This document shows, piece by piece, positions 15,289 to 23,637 of a DNA stretch of 64,000 nt. Where the stretch lies: contig NZ_BSTL01000001.1 of the NCBI RefSeq assembly GCF_030269485.1, positions 514,832-578,831 on the forward strand, in the 5' to 3' direction. The stretch's first letter is position 1, and each line of letters starts with the position of its first letter. Below the pieces are notes generated by a model. That model saw only the letters and a list, made by a program, of their open reading frames with translations. It was not told the origin of the DNA and did not search any database. The position numbers and the translations under genes were made by a program. Source of the DNA: Actinoplanes sp. NBRC 103695 (lineage in GTDB: Bacteria; Actinomycetota; Actinomycetes; Mycobacteriales; Micromonosporaceae).

Positions 15289-16637
15289 GCCTGGACACCG
15301 CACAGTGGGGGCGGCGGCTGGCCGAGCTGGCCGAACGTCACCACGTCCCGGGCGCCGCCCTGGGCATCCTGCAGGGTGACGAGGTCGCCGAGGCGGCGTA
15401 CGGCGTCCTGAACCTCCGCACCGGCGTCCCGGTGACCACCGACTCGCTGTTCCAGCTCGGGTCGATCAGCAAGGTGTGGACGGCGACGCTGGTCATGCAG
15501 CTGGTCGACGAGGGCAAGCTGGCCCTGGACACGCCGCTGATCGAGGTGATGCCCGAGCTGCGGCTGGCCGACGCCGAGGTGACCAAGCAGATCACCATGC
15601 GCCACCTGCTGACCCACACCAGCGGCATCGACGGCGACATCTTCACCGACACCGGCCGCGGCGACGACTGCCTGGAGAAGTACGCCGCCCTGCTCGCCGA
15701 CGCGAACCAGAACCACCCGATCGACGCCACCTGGTCGTACTGCAACTCCGGGTTCTCGCTGGCCGGCCGGGTGATCGAGAAGCTCACCGGCGACACGTGG
15801 GATGCCGCCGTACGCGAGAAGCTCGTGAAGCCCCTGGGTCTGACCCACACGGTCACGCTGGCCGACGAGGCCATCATGTTCCGCGCCGCGGTCGGCCACC
15901 TCTACGAGGGCGGCGAGAACACCGTGGCGCCGATCTGGGGCATTCCCCGCTCGGCGGGACCGGCCGGCGCGGTCACCGCGACCGTGGGCGACCTGCTCAA
16001 GTTCGCCAAGATGCACCTCGACGGGGGCGTCCTCTCCGACGCCGCCCGGGAGCAGATGGCCGCCTTCCAGGTCGAGCTGCCGGACAAGCACACCCTCGGC
16101 GACTCGTGGGGGCTGGGCTGGGAGCGGATGGAGTGGGACGGGCAGCGGGTGATCGGCCACGACGGCAACACCATCGGCCAGGCCGCGTTCTGGCGCGTGC
16201 TGCCCTCGAAGGGGCTCTCGGTCACGCTGCTCACCAACGGCGGCAACGGCGCGAAGCTGTACGAGGAGCTGTACCGGGAGATCTTCGCCGAGCTGGCCGA
16301 CGTGCGGATGCCGGAGAGGCTCGGCCCGCCGTCGACACCGGTCGAGGTCGACATCACGCCGTACCTGGGCGTCTACGAGCGGGCCAGCATCCGGCAGGAG
16401 GTGCACGTGACCGACGACGGCCCGGTGATGACCGTCAAGATCACCGGACCGCTCGCCGAGGTGCTCCAGGAGCAGGACAGCCACTACCGGATGGTGGCCG
16501 TCGGACCGGATCTGTTCGTCTGCCAGGACCCGGAGACCGGCAACTGGATCCCGGCCACCTTCTACCAGCTGCCGACCGGCGAGAAGTACGTCCACTTCGG
16601 TGCCAGGGCCACCCCGCTCTCCTCACCGGCGGCGTAA
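15285..16637 (+). CDS. S12 serine hydrolase (beta-lactamase/D-aminopeptidase fold)
   Basis: ATG at 15285 overlaps the previous stop; GGAGAG lies just upstream. 450 residues without signal peptide, so cytoplasmic. Catalytic signatures: SISK (Ser60, Lys63), YCN (Tyr152), HDG (His292). A C-terminal lipocalin-like beta domain (VDITPYLGVYERAS...FYQLPTGEKYVHFGARA) follows, as in ClbP/EstB/D-aminopeptidase relatives. Sitting between two transporter genes, it most likely cuts imported peptides, perhaps at D-residues or D-Ala ends. The C-terminal third of the peptidase at 23638 is a close paralogue, including the beta domain. Confidence 0.85.
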   Translation: MSLDTAQWGRRLAELAERHHVPGAALGILQGDEVAEAAYGVLNLRTGVPVTTDSLFQLGSISKVWTATLVMQLVDEGKLALDTPLIEVMPELRLADAEVTKQITMRHLLTHTSGIDGDIFTDTGRGDDCLEKYAALLADANQNHPIDATWSYCNSGFSLAGRVIEKLTGDTWDAAVREKLVKPLGLTHTVTLADEAIMFRAAVGHLYEGGENTVAPIWGIPRSAGPAGAVTATVGDLLKFAKMHLDGGVLSDAAREQMAAFQVELPDKHTLGDSWGLGWERMEWDGQRVIGHDGNTIGQAAFWRVLPSKGLSVTLLTNGGNGAKLYEELYREIFAELADVRMPERLGPPSTPVEVDITPYLGVYERASIRQEVHVTDDGPVMTVKITGPLAEVLQEQDSHYRMVAVGPDLFVCQDPETGNWIPATFYQLPTGEKYVHFGARATPLSSPAA

Positions 16638-17345
16638 GTGCGCGCCTTGACCTTCGAGAACGTGACCGTCCGCTTCGGCTCCCGCCGGCGCGGCACGGTC
16701 GCGGTCGACGACGTCTCCCTGGTGGTGCCGGCCGGACAGGTCGTCGGCCTGGTGGGGGAGTCCGGGTCGGGCAAGTCCACGCTGGCCCGGGCCGCGGTCG
16801 GGCTGGCGCCGCTGACGGCCGGCCGGATCACGCCCTCGGCCCGGGGACGGCACGTCCAGATGGTCTTCCAGGACCCGTACTCAGCCCTGGACCCCCGGAT
16901 GTCCATCGGCGAGTCGATCGCCGAGGCCATGCCGTCCGTCGACCGTGCCGAGGTGGCCCGCCTGCTGGAACTGGTCGGGCTGCCCGCGGACCGGGCCCGC
17001 GACCGGCCGCACCTGCTCTCCGGCGGCCAGCGGCAGCGGGTGGCGCTCGCCCGCGCGCTGGCCGGCAACCCCGAGGTGATCATCGCCGACGAGATCACGT
17101 CGGCGCTGGACGTCTCGATCCAGGGCGCGGTGCTCAACGTCGTCCGCGAACTGCAGCGCCGGATGAACCTGACCATGCTGTTCATCTCGCACAACCTGGC
17201 CGTGGTGCGCTACGTCAGCGACATCGTCGCGGTGATGCGCGAGGGGAAGATCGTCGAGTACGGCCCGGTCGACGAGGTGCTCGGCGACCCGCGCCACGAG
17301 TACACCCGGGAACTTCTGGCCGCCGTGCCGCGCCCCGCTCACTAA
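16638..17345 (+). CDS. Peptide ABC transporter ATPase (DppF type)
   Basis: GTG at 16638 directly follows the hydrolase stop; 235 residues. Walker A GESGSGKST, Q-loop MVFQDPYSALDPRMSIGESI, signature LLSGGQRQR, Walker B VIIADE and H-loop ISHN are intact. It lacks the cysteine-rich oligopeptide tail, being the shorter partner of the fused ATPase. Note Walker B ends DEIT rather than DEPT, which keeps the catalytic Glu. It completes the two-ATPase importer begun at 10869. Confidence 0.9.
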   Translation: MRALTFENVTVRFGSRRRGTVAVDDVSLVVPAGQVVGLVGESGSGKSTLARAAVGLAPLTAGRITPSARGRHVQMVFQDPYSALDPRMSIGESIAEAMPSVDRAEVARLLELVGLPADRARDRPHLLSGGQRQRVALARALAGNPEVIIADEITSALDVSIQGAVLNVVRELQRRMNLTMLFISHNLAVVRYVSDIVAVMREGKIVEYGPVDEVLGDPRHEYTRELLAAVPRPAH

Positions 17346-17356
17346 GCTGGACGATC

Positions 17357-18970
17357 ATGAGCCAGCTGCCGCGCGCCAGCCTCGGCCGGGTCCTCGAGGA
17401 TCTCGGCGCCACGCTGCTGGACCTGGTCCACGGTTCGGTGTCGGCGGAGTCCATCGGCGGCATCGCGTTCCACGACCCGCACGACGAACCCGGCCTGCCC
17501 CCGCGCGCCCTGGTCCTCGGTGTCGGGGTGCGCGACACAGCGGACATCGTCGCGCTGCTGCGGTCTTCGGGCGCCGAGGGTGCGGTCGGGCTGGTGGTAA
17601 GAGCGCCCGTGTTCCTGGACGATCTCGTCCGGTCTGCGGTTGAGGAGTCGGGCGTGGCGCTGCTGGCTCTCACCCGCGGCGCCTCCTGGGCGCAGCTCGC
17701 CGCCCTGCTGCGCTCCATGGTCAGCCAGGGCGATGTCGGCGACACCGGCCCCGAGACCCTCGGCGGGATGCCCTCCGGCGACCTGTTCGCGCTGGCCAAC
17801 GCCGTCGCCGCCCTGGTCGACGCCCCGGTCACCATCGAGGACCCGGACTCCCGCGTGCTGGCCTTCTCCGGCCGCCAGGACGAGGCCGACGAGTCCCGGG
17901 TGGAGACCATCCTCGGCCGGCAGGTCCCCGAGCGGTACGCCCGGATGCTCTCCGCCCAGGGCGTGATCCGCAACCTGCACCGCAGCGAGCAGCCGGTGTA
18001 CGTGCAGCCGCCCGACGAGCACAACGACTTCTCCGTGCCGCGGGTCGCCGTCGCGGTCCGGGCCGGCGACGAGTTCCTCGGCTCCATCTGGGCGGCCGTC
18101 CGCCGGCCGCTCACCCCCGACCGGTCCCGCGCCTTCTGCGACGCCGCGAAACTGGTCGCCCTGCACATGCTGCGGCTGCGCGCGGGAGCGGACGTGGAAC
18201 GGCGGCTGCGCACCGAGCTCGTCGGCACCGCGCTGGAAGGCGGCACGGGCGCCCGGGACTCGCTGTCCCGGCTCGGCCTCGCCGACCAGCCGCTGGTGGT
18301 GCTCGCGCTGGTGCCCGTGTCGGACGGCGCCGACCGGTCCAGTGTGGCGGCCGAGCGGCAGCGGCTCAGCGACGCCCTGGCGATGCACCTCAGCGCGGTG
18401 CAGGCCAGCTCGGCGGTGGCCCTGCTCGGCGATGTCACGTACGGCCTGCTGCCGGTCACCGGCGACGACGGCGACGCCCGGGCCGTACGGGTGGCCGGCG
18501 GTTTCCTGGACCGGATCGGCGAGCGGGTTCCCGCCCTGGTCGGCGTGAGCCCGGTGGCCGCGACGGTGTCCGAGCTGGCCACCGCCCGCACCAGCGCGGA
18601 CCGGGCCCTGCGGGTGCTCCGCGGCGGCCGTGGCGGCGCCCGCCGGGTGGCCCGCCTGATCGACGTGCACACCGAGGCGATGCTCCTGGAACTGCGCGAC
18701 ACCGTCGCCGCCCGTGGTGACGCCCCCAGCGGCCCGGTCGCCAAGCTTCTGGCGTACGACGCCGAGCACAGCGCCAACCTGGTCGAGACGCTCGCGGCGT
18801 GGCTGGACGCGTTCGGCGACGTGGTGGCCGCCGCCGCCGCCCTGCACGTCCACCCCAACACGTTCCGCTACCGGCTGCGCCGCCTGGCCGAACTGGGCGA
18901 GATCGACCTGACCGACCCCGACGCCCGCCTCGGCGCCATGCTCCAGCTGCGAGTCTTCGGCCCCGGCTGA
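17357..18970 (+). CDS. PucR-family transcriptional regulator
   Basis: ATG at 17357, 537 residues. An N-terminal PucR sensory domain (residues 10-125), a central GGDEF-like/GAF-like region (150-420) and a C-terminal PucR HTH are visible: LLAYDAEHSANLVETLAAWL, then AAAALHVHPNTFRYRLRRLAELGEIDL. PucR-type proteins control purine and amino-acid catabolic operons in response to the substrate. It starts 11 bp after the importer operon on the same strand, so it likely regulates that operon and possibly the peptidase-racemase operon at 23638. Confidence 0.88.
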   Translation: MSQLPRASLGRVLEDLGATLLDLVHGSVSAESIGGIAFHDPHDEPGLPPRALVLGVGVRDTADIVALLRSSGAEGAVGLVVRAPVFLDDLVRSAVEESGVALLALTRGASWAQLAALLRSMVSQGDVGDTGPETLGGMPSGDLFALANAVAALVDAPVTIEDPDSRVLAFSGRQDEADESRVETILGRQVPERYARMLSAQGVIRNLHRSEQPVYVQPPDEHNDFSVPRVAVAVRAGDEFLGSIWAAVRRPLTPDRSRAFCDAAKLVALHMLRLRAGADVERRLRTELVGTALEGGTGARDSLSRLGLADQPLVVLALVPVSDGADRSSVAAERQRLSDALAMHLSAVQASSAVALLGDVTYGLLPVTGDDGDARAVRVAGGFLDRIGERVPALVGVSPVAATVSELATARTSADRALRVLRGGRGGARRVARLIDVHTEAMLLELRDTVAARGDAPSGPVAKLLAYDAEHSANLVETLAAWLDAFGDVVAAAAALHVHPNTFRYRLRRLAELGEIDLTDPDARLGAMLQLRVFGPG

Positions 18971-19012
18971 TAATCGGCTGCGGTCGTCGCCGTCCCGCGC
19001 TTAGGGTCGGGG

Positions 19013-19672
19013 ATGCCTTCCAGCCTCTCCGCGATCACCTTCGCCGCCCAGGACCCTCAGCGCCTGCTCGGATTCTGGTCCGGCCTGCTCCATCGCGAGA
19101 TCTCCGGCGACGCGCTCCTGCCGCCCGAGGACACCGGCTATCTGATCCGTTTCCTCCCCACCGACCGGCCGAAGACGGTGCCGAACAAGGGCCACTTCGA
19201 CCTGACCAGCACCTCCCTGGAGGACCAGCGGGCGACGGTGGCCCGGGTGCTCGAGCTCGGCGGCGGCCACCTGGACATCGGCCAGGGCGACGTGGAACAC
19301 GTGGTGATGGCCGACCCCGAGGGCAACGAGCTCTGTGTGATCGAGCCCGGCAACAACTTCCTCGCCGGCACCGGCTTCATCGGCGCGCTGGCGGGCGACG
19401 GCTCCGAGGAGGTCGGCCACTTCTGGAGCGCGGCGCTGGACTGGCCGCTGGTCTGGGACCAGGACGAGGAGACCGCGATCCAGTCCCCGCACGGCGGCAC
19501 GAAGATCACCTGGGGCGGCCCGCCCGTCCAACCGGCCACGGACTACGACCGCGTGCACTTCGAGCTCCCCGCGGGCACCGACATCGACCGCCTGGTCGCC
19601 CTCGGCGCGAAACAGATCGGTCCCGGCCTCCTCACCGACCCCGACGGCAACCAGTTCACGGTCCTGTCCTGA
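19013..19672 (+). CDS. VOC-family (glyoxalase-like) protein with two modules
   Basis: ATG at 19013, 219 residues. Two VOC repeats are seen: residues 1-110 (SLSAITFAAQDPQRLLGFWSGLLHREI, VMADPEGNELCVIE) and 115-219 (TGFIGALAGDGSEEVGHFWSAALDWPLVW, LLTDPDGNQFTVLS). The second-module phrase DPDGNQFTVL carries the usual final-strand motif. Substrate unknown; possibly a detoxification or ring-cleavage relative. The stop overlaps the next ATG by one base. Confidence 0.8.
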   Translation: MPSSLSAITFAAQDPQRLLGFWSGLLHREISGDALLPPEDTGYLIRFLPTDRPKTVPNKGHFDLTSTSLEDQRATVARVLELGGGHLDIGQGDVEHVVMADPEGNELCVIEPGNNFLAGTGFIGALAGDGSEEVGHFWSAALDWPLVWDQDEETAIQSPHGGTKITWGGPPVQPATDYDRVHFELPAGTDIDRLVALGAKQIGPGLLTDPDGNQFTVLS

Positions 19673-20475
19673 TGGTGAGGTCCCGCGCGGAGTCCGCCGC
19701 CGTGGCGGTCGCGTCGTCCCTCGGCCTCCGAGCCGACGACACGATAGTTCTGCAGGCCTCCAACAAGCTCACCGTCCGGCTGCTGCCCTGTGACGTCCTG
19801 GCCCGGGTGGCGCCGGTGGAGCACGGCGTCGCCCGGTTCGAGATCGGGCTCGCTCAACGGCTCGCCGAGGCCGGGAGCCCCGTGGGCACCCTCGACCCCC
19901 GGGTCGAACCACTCGCCTACGAGCACGACGGCTTCGAGGTCACGCTGTGGACCTACTACGAGCCAGCGTCCTCCGCCGAGGTGTCGCCGGCCGGCTACGC
20001 CGACGCGCTCGGACGCCTGCACGCGGGCATGCGCGAGATCGACTACCCGACGCCGCACGTCACGGACCGGGTCGGTGAGGCCCGGAAACTCCTGGCCGAC
20101 CGCGACAGCACGCCGGAGCTCGCCGACGCCGACCGGGAGCTGCTGGACGAGACGTTACGAGGCGCACCGGGAGCGACCGCCGCGGACCAGCTCCTGCACG
20201 GCGAGCCGCATCCGGGCAACCTGCTCACCACCGCCGGCGGGCTGCTGTTCATCGACCTCGAGACGTGCTGCCGCGGGCCGGTCGAGTTCGACGTCGCCCA
20301 CGCGCCCGAGGACGTGGCCAAGCACTACCCGGGCCTCGACGAAGACCTGCTGCGGCGGTGCCGGACGGTCGTGCTGGCGATGATCACCACGTGGCGCTGG
20401 CAACGGGACGACCAGCTCCCGGACGGCCGCCGGCTGGCCGAGGAGTGGATCAGCCAGATCCGCGGCGGCCCTTGA
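19672..20475 (+). CDS. Aminoglycoside-phosphotransferase-fold kinase
   Basis: ATG at 19672, 267 residues. The APH core is present: N-lobe VLQASNKLTVRLLPCDVLARV, catalytic loop LLHGEPHPGNLL and metal-binding strand LLFIDLETC. The catalytic loop reads HGEPHPGN where canonical APH enzymes have HxD, so the base is Glu; this variant is found in a group of actinobacterial APH proteins. Then RGPVEFDVAHAPEDV follows, as in that group. Substrate unknown. Translationally coupled to the VOC gene. Confidence 0.82.
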   Translation: MVRSRAESAAVAVASSLGLRADDTIVLQASNKLTVRLLPCDVLARVAPVEHGVARFEIGLAQRLAEAGSPVGTLDPRVEPLAYEHDGFEVTLWTYYEPASSAEVSPAGYADALGRLHAGMREIDYPTPHVTDRVGEARKLLADRDSTPELADADRELLDETLRGAPGATAADQLLHGEPHPGNLLTTAGGLLFIDLETCCRGPVEFDVAHAPEDVAKHYPGLDEDLLRRCRTVVLAMITTWRWQRDDQLPDGRRLAEEWISQIRGGP

Positions 20476-20539
20476 AGCAAAGCAAAGAATGACTGCCCAC
20501 CAGGACAGACTTGGCTCGGCAGGCCCCGGAAAGTGTTAT

Positions 20540-20569
20540 CTCATGCCGCCCGGATCGGGGCGGCATGAG
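20540..20569. terminator. Bidirectional hairpin between convergent genes
   Basis: CTCATGCCGCCC, a 6-nt loop and the exact complement give a 12-bp stem. It lies 65 bp after the phosphotransferase stop and overlaps the last codons of the convergent KAP-like gene, so it can stop transcription from both sides. Confidence 0.75.
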
Positions 20570-23228
20570 CGCTGCCGGACCTCGGCTCCGCGCCGGCCGG
20601 CGACCCACCGGCGAGATTCGGCGGCACTTCGATCGTCGCCATCTGCCACTCGGTGCGGAACCGGTTGATCAGATGCCATCCGACCAGCGGGTTGAGCGCC
20701 AGGGTCCGCCTGGTTCGGGCCAATTCGTCGAAGCCGCGCCTGCCCTTCGCGACGGCCTGCTGCCAGCGTGCGTCCGTGCTGTGGCCGGTGAAGAACTCAA
20801 CCAGGGTCTGGCAGTAGTAGGTGTAGGACACGATCTCTCGCGCCAAGCGGCACAGCGCCGCCCGGCCGGCCTCGTCGGCGAACGCTGACTCCGCGTTCAG
20901 GTCGAGCTGTGCGACCTCTCGGACCGCGTCAGCCATGGCATCGGGCGTGGTGACGTGGAAGGTGGCGTGTCCGCACCAGATGATCAGGCTCGAGGTGATC
21001 GGCTCGGCGTCGATCTTGCGCACGGCCGAGGTGACGGCGTTCGCCTTGCCGGCCAGATCCCGGGTGACGAGACGGCGGGCGACACTGGACAGATCGCGGC
21101 GCCTCGACCCGCCGTCGGGCTGAGTGATCATCTGACGTGCTGCCCGGATCAGGTCACGAGGAAGCCCTCCGGAGAGGCAGAAGCTCAGACCTTTGAACGG
21201 CACCGGGATCTCGGTGGTCCGCCGGCTCAGCAGGTCCGAGCACTCCTGGAAGGAGAGGTAGTCGATGCTGACGATTTCGTCGAACGCGCTGTCGAACGCG
21301 TCCCGGAACGGCAGACCCCGCCGCTCGAACGAGGCCATCGCGTCCTCGGACACCGAGACCAGGAAATGCCAGCCAGGCACGCCGAAGATGCTCTTGATGT
21401 CGTTCAGGAACTGCTGAGCCCGTTCCTCGCTCTCGATCTTGTCCAGTTCGTCGATCCCGATGATCAGGCGCGTGGTCGCTTCGGGGTTCTGTTCCGCGGC
21501 GATCATCCGCAGGAACTGCCGCAGTGAGTCGACGATCTCGGGGAGGTTCTTCGGTTGCCGGACGAAGCCGCTGGCCCGCTTGAGCGTCGACTCCAGCCCG
21601 GCGGGCACCTTGATGGTGCCGGACCACTCACCGGAGATGCTCTGCTGGTACTCGATCTCGTTGAGCCGATCACGCGCGGCCGCCTCCAGGGACAGCGAAC
21701 CGGCCGCGAGGCCCCTCTTGCGGGTGGGCCGCCGTGACCAGGTCTGAGCGGCCAGGGCGACGGCGGCGGTGGCGAGGACGACCGCGAGGATCTGGCTGTT
21801 GTTGAGGGCGTGGCCGAACGCGGTGGTCGTGAAGATGAGGAGCGCGCCCGCGCCGACCACTCCTGAGATCGCGTAGTTGACGCGGTTGGACCGGGCCGAC
21901 AGGACGGAGTCGATCGGATCCGGTGGTTCGCCGCCGTCGGCCCGCCAGGTCAGGGCCTCGCGGCAGACCCGCGCGTAGAGATGGAGCAGGAACTCCCGCG
22001 GCGAGTACTCCACCGGCGCGGAGACCAGAAGGCGGAGTCCCGGTTCGGGCCTTCCGTGTTCGCAGAGCGACCCGAGGACGGTCGACTTGCCGACCCCGCG
22101 CGGTCCGGCCACGCCGACGCTGCCTCCCGGCATCCCGTTGATCAGGGCTCGCAGGCGCCGGGTCGCCGAGGTCGGAATCTCGTAGAGCGGGTCGAACGAC
22201 TGGCTGAGGCCACCGGGCCGGGTCACCGCGAGCGTCGTCTCGAAGGACGGCTGGTTGTCGCTGATCATCTGCCGGACGTACGGCACGACGACCGACTCCC
22301 GGAGCTGGGCGAGCGCAGCACTGCGACTGCGGCGGTACTGCTCCTCGGCGGTGGAGACCCTGATTCGCCGACGTCCGGGCACAGCGATCACGGCATCGAA
22401 GATGTGCAGCGTCAGGGCCGCGACGGCGAGCAGCGGATCGGGCAACCCGATGTCGAAGCGCAAGGGTGAGTCGTCGAGATTGATGATCACGACCAGACCG
22501 ATGACGGGTCCAGCTATGCCGATCAGCACCGCCGCGGTCGTCACGAGCTGGAGCGGCAGATTCTTGACAGTCGTCCCGCAGCACGGTTCACCTCGAAGGT
22601 GCGCGGACAGCGTGGCCCAGGTCGAGACCGCAACGATCAGCAACATCGCGGCGACGACGAAGGCCGGGTAAGCGGCCGACTCCCGCTGAGTCCCGAGCGA
22701 GATCCGGAGTGCGGAGACAATCAGGATCCAGGGGAACGCCGCCAGCGCGGCGACCTGGACGAGATAGAGGCGTACATCCTTCCCGTCGACACGCTGCCGC
22801 CACACCGCCAGAAGAACCACCACGATGAGCGCCACAACGACCCAGAGAAGAATCGGACGAGCGCTTCCGTGCCCGTAGGCGCCCGCGCTGGACAGGGCGA
22901 ACGCGCCGGTCCACAACGCCATGGCGATCGCCGTGACGACGAGACGCCACCCTCGCGTGAGTGTCCAGAAGTAGACCAGGCGGCCGGTGCCGACTCGCCC
23001 GGCTCGGGCGACCGCCAGCCGGAGCAAGGCGACGTCGATGGGATCGAGCGCCACGTGGGCGTTGTCGATGAGATCCTTTCGGCATCGTTCGCGAACGAAC
23101 TCGTGGGGCAGGGTGGATGCCGCGAGATCAGCCCGGACGTCGTCCTCGAGGCACTCCCCGAGTACCCGTTCGAACAGATTCGTGCGGAAGGCGGCGCGGA
23201 CCTCAGGGGTCAACTGCGCCCGGTCCAT
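20541..23228 (-). CDS. KAP-like membrane P-loop NTPase
   Basis: Start chosen at ATG 23228 (MDRAQLTPEVR), giving 895 residues; an ATG at 23297 is possible and neither has a strong ribosome site. About six membrane helices lie at residues 85-320. The NTPase core has Walker A GVAGPRGVGKST (near residue 400) and Walker B LIIGIDELDK (near 585), with two more membrane helices (VNYAISGVVGAGALLIFTTTAFG and the following one) inserted between them. A membrane insertion between Walker A and B is the hallmark of KAP NTPases. KAP proteins are often mobile and linked to defence or membrane organisation. Base composition looks less GC-extreme than its neighbours and it sits alone, suggesting transfer. Confidence 0.7.
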   Translation of the reverse strand: MDRAQLTPEVRAAFRTNLFERVLGECLEDDVRADLAASTLPHEFVRERCRKDLIDNAHVALDPIDVALLRLAVARAGRVGTGRLVYFWTLTRGWRLVVTAIAMALWTGAFALSSAGAYGHGSARPILLWVVVALIVVVLLAVWRQRVDGKDVRLYLVQVAALAAFPWILIVSALRISLGTQRESAAYPAFVVAAMLLIVAVSTWATLSAHLRGEPCCGTTVKNLPLQLVTTAAVLIGIAGPVIGLVVIINLDDSPLRFDIGLPDPLLAVAALTLHIFDAVIAVPGRRRIRVSTAEEQYRRSRSAALAQLRESVVVPYVRQMISDNQPSFETTLAVTRPGGLSQSFDPLYEIPTSATRRLRALINGMPGGSVGVAGPRGVGKSTVLGSLCEHGRPEPGLRLLVSAPVEYSPREFLLHLYARVCREALTWRADGGEPPDPIDSVLSARSNRVNYAISGVVGAGALLIFTTTAFGHALNNSQILAVVLATAAVALAAQTWSRRPTRKRGLAAGSLSLEAAARDRLNEIEYQQSISGEWSGTIKVPAGLESTLKRASGFVRQPKNLPEIVDSLRQFLRMIAAEQNPEATTRLIIGIDELDKIESEERAQQFLNDIKSIFGVPGWHFLVSVSEDAMASFERRGLPFRDAFDSAFDEIVSIDYLSFQECSDLLSRRTTEIPVPFKGLSFCLSGGLPRDLIRAARQMITQPDGGSRRRDLSSVARRLVTRDLAGKANAVTSAVRKIDAEPITSSLIIWCGHATFHVTTPDAMADAVREVAQLDLNAESAFADEAGRAALCRLAREIVSYTYYCQTLVEFFTGHSTDARWQQAVAKGRRGFDELARTRRTLALNPLVGWHLINRFRTEWQMATIEVPPNLAGGSPAGAEPRSGSAHAAPIRAA

Positions 23229-23637
23229 CCGCTCGGGGTGGGGCAGGGGCCTGGTCGATCGCCGGTGACCGCGACGAAGCGGGCGGAACGCGTCCATCGG
23301 CGGAGGATGGCAGACGGCCGTTCCGGCGGCGTGGCCAGAAGTACGGGGTTGCCCCCAAGACGGGAAGAACCAGCTGATCGACGTAACCCGAACCGGCGAC
23401 ACTCAGGTCCTTCCGTAGCGTTCCCGCATGCTCGGCCTCCCGTCGGGCCGCCTCGACCAGGGCGGTCAGGCGGCGGTTCAGCCTGGTGGGGGCGATGCCC
23501 AGGCCTGGCTGGATCTCGTCGAAGCCGGTCCGGCCGTCGAAAGCGACGATGACGGCGGCCCCGTCTCGTTCTCCCGTACCAAGACAGCGGAAGCGGCAAC
23601 CGGCAGGCTTCGCTCGGGAACCAGAAGGGGGTACGCC
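23229..23637. other. 409-bp intergenic region with a possible HxlR-regulator relic
   Basis: No intact gene. On the minus strand, about 23440-23560, a frame reads GFDEIQPGLGIAPTRLNRRL and then TALVEA, which matches the DNA-recognition half of HxlR winged-helix regulators (FDE.Q..LGIA....RL..LVE). Neither a start, the preceding helix nor the wing is intact. The 3' side holds the promoter of the peptidase operon, with AGAAGGGGG before the GTG at 23638. Confidence 0.4.

Noticed and set aside
10869..17345. Siderophore or nickel importer
   Set aside because: The binding protein and ATPase motifs are of the general peptide class, and neighbouring peptidases argue for peptides; metal ligands typical of NikA-like proteins were not evident.
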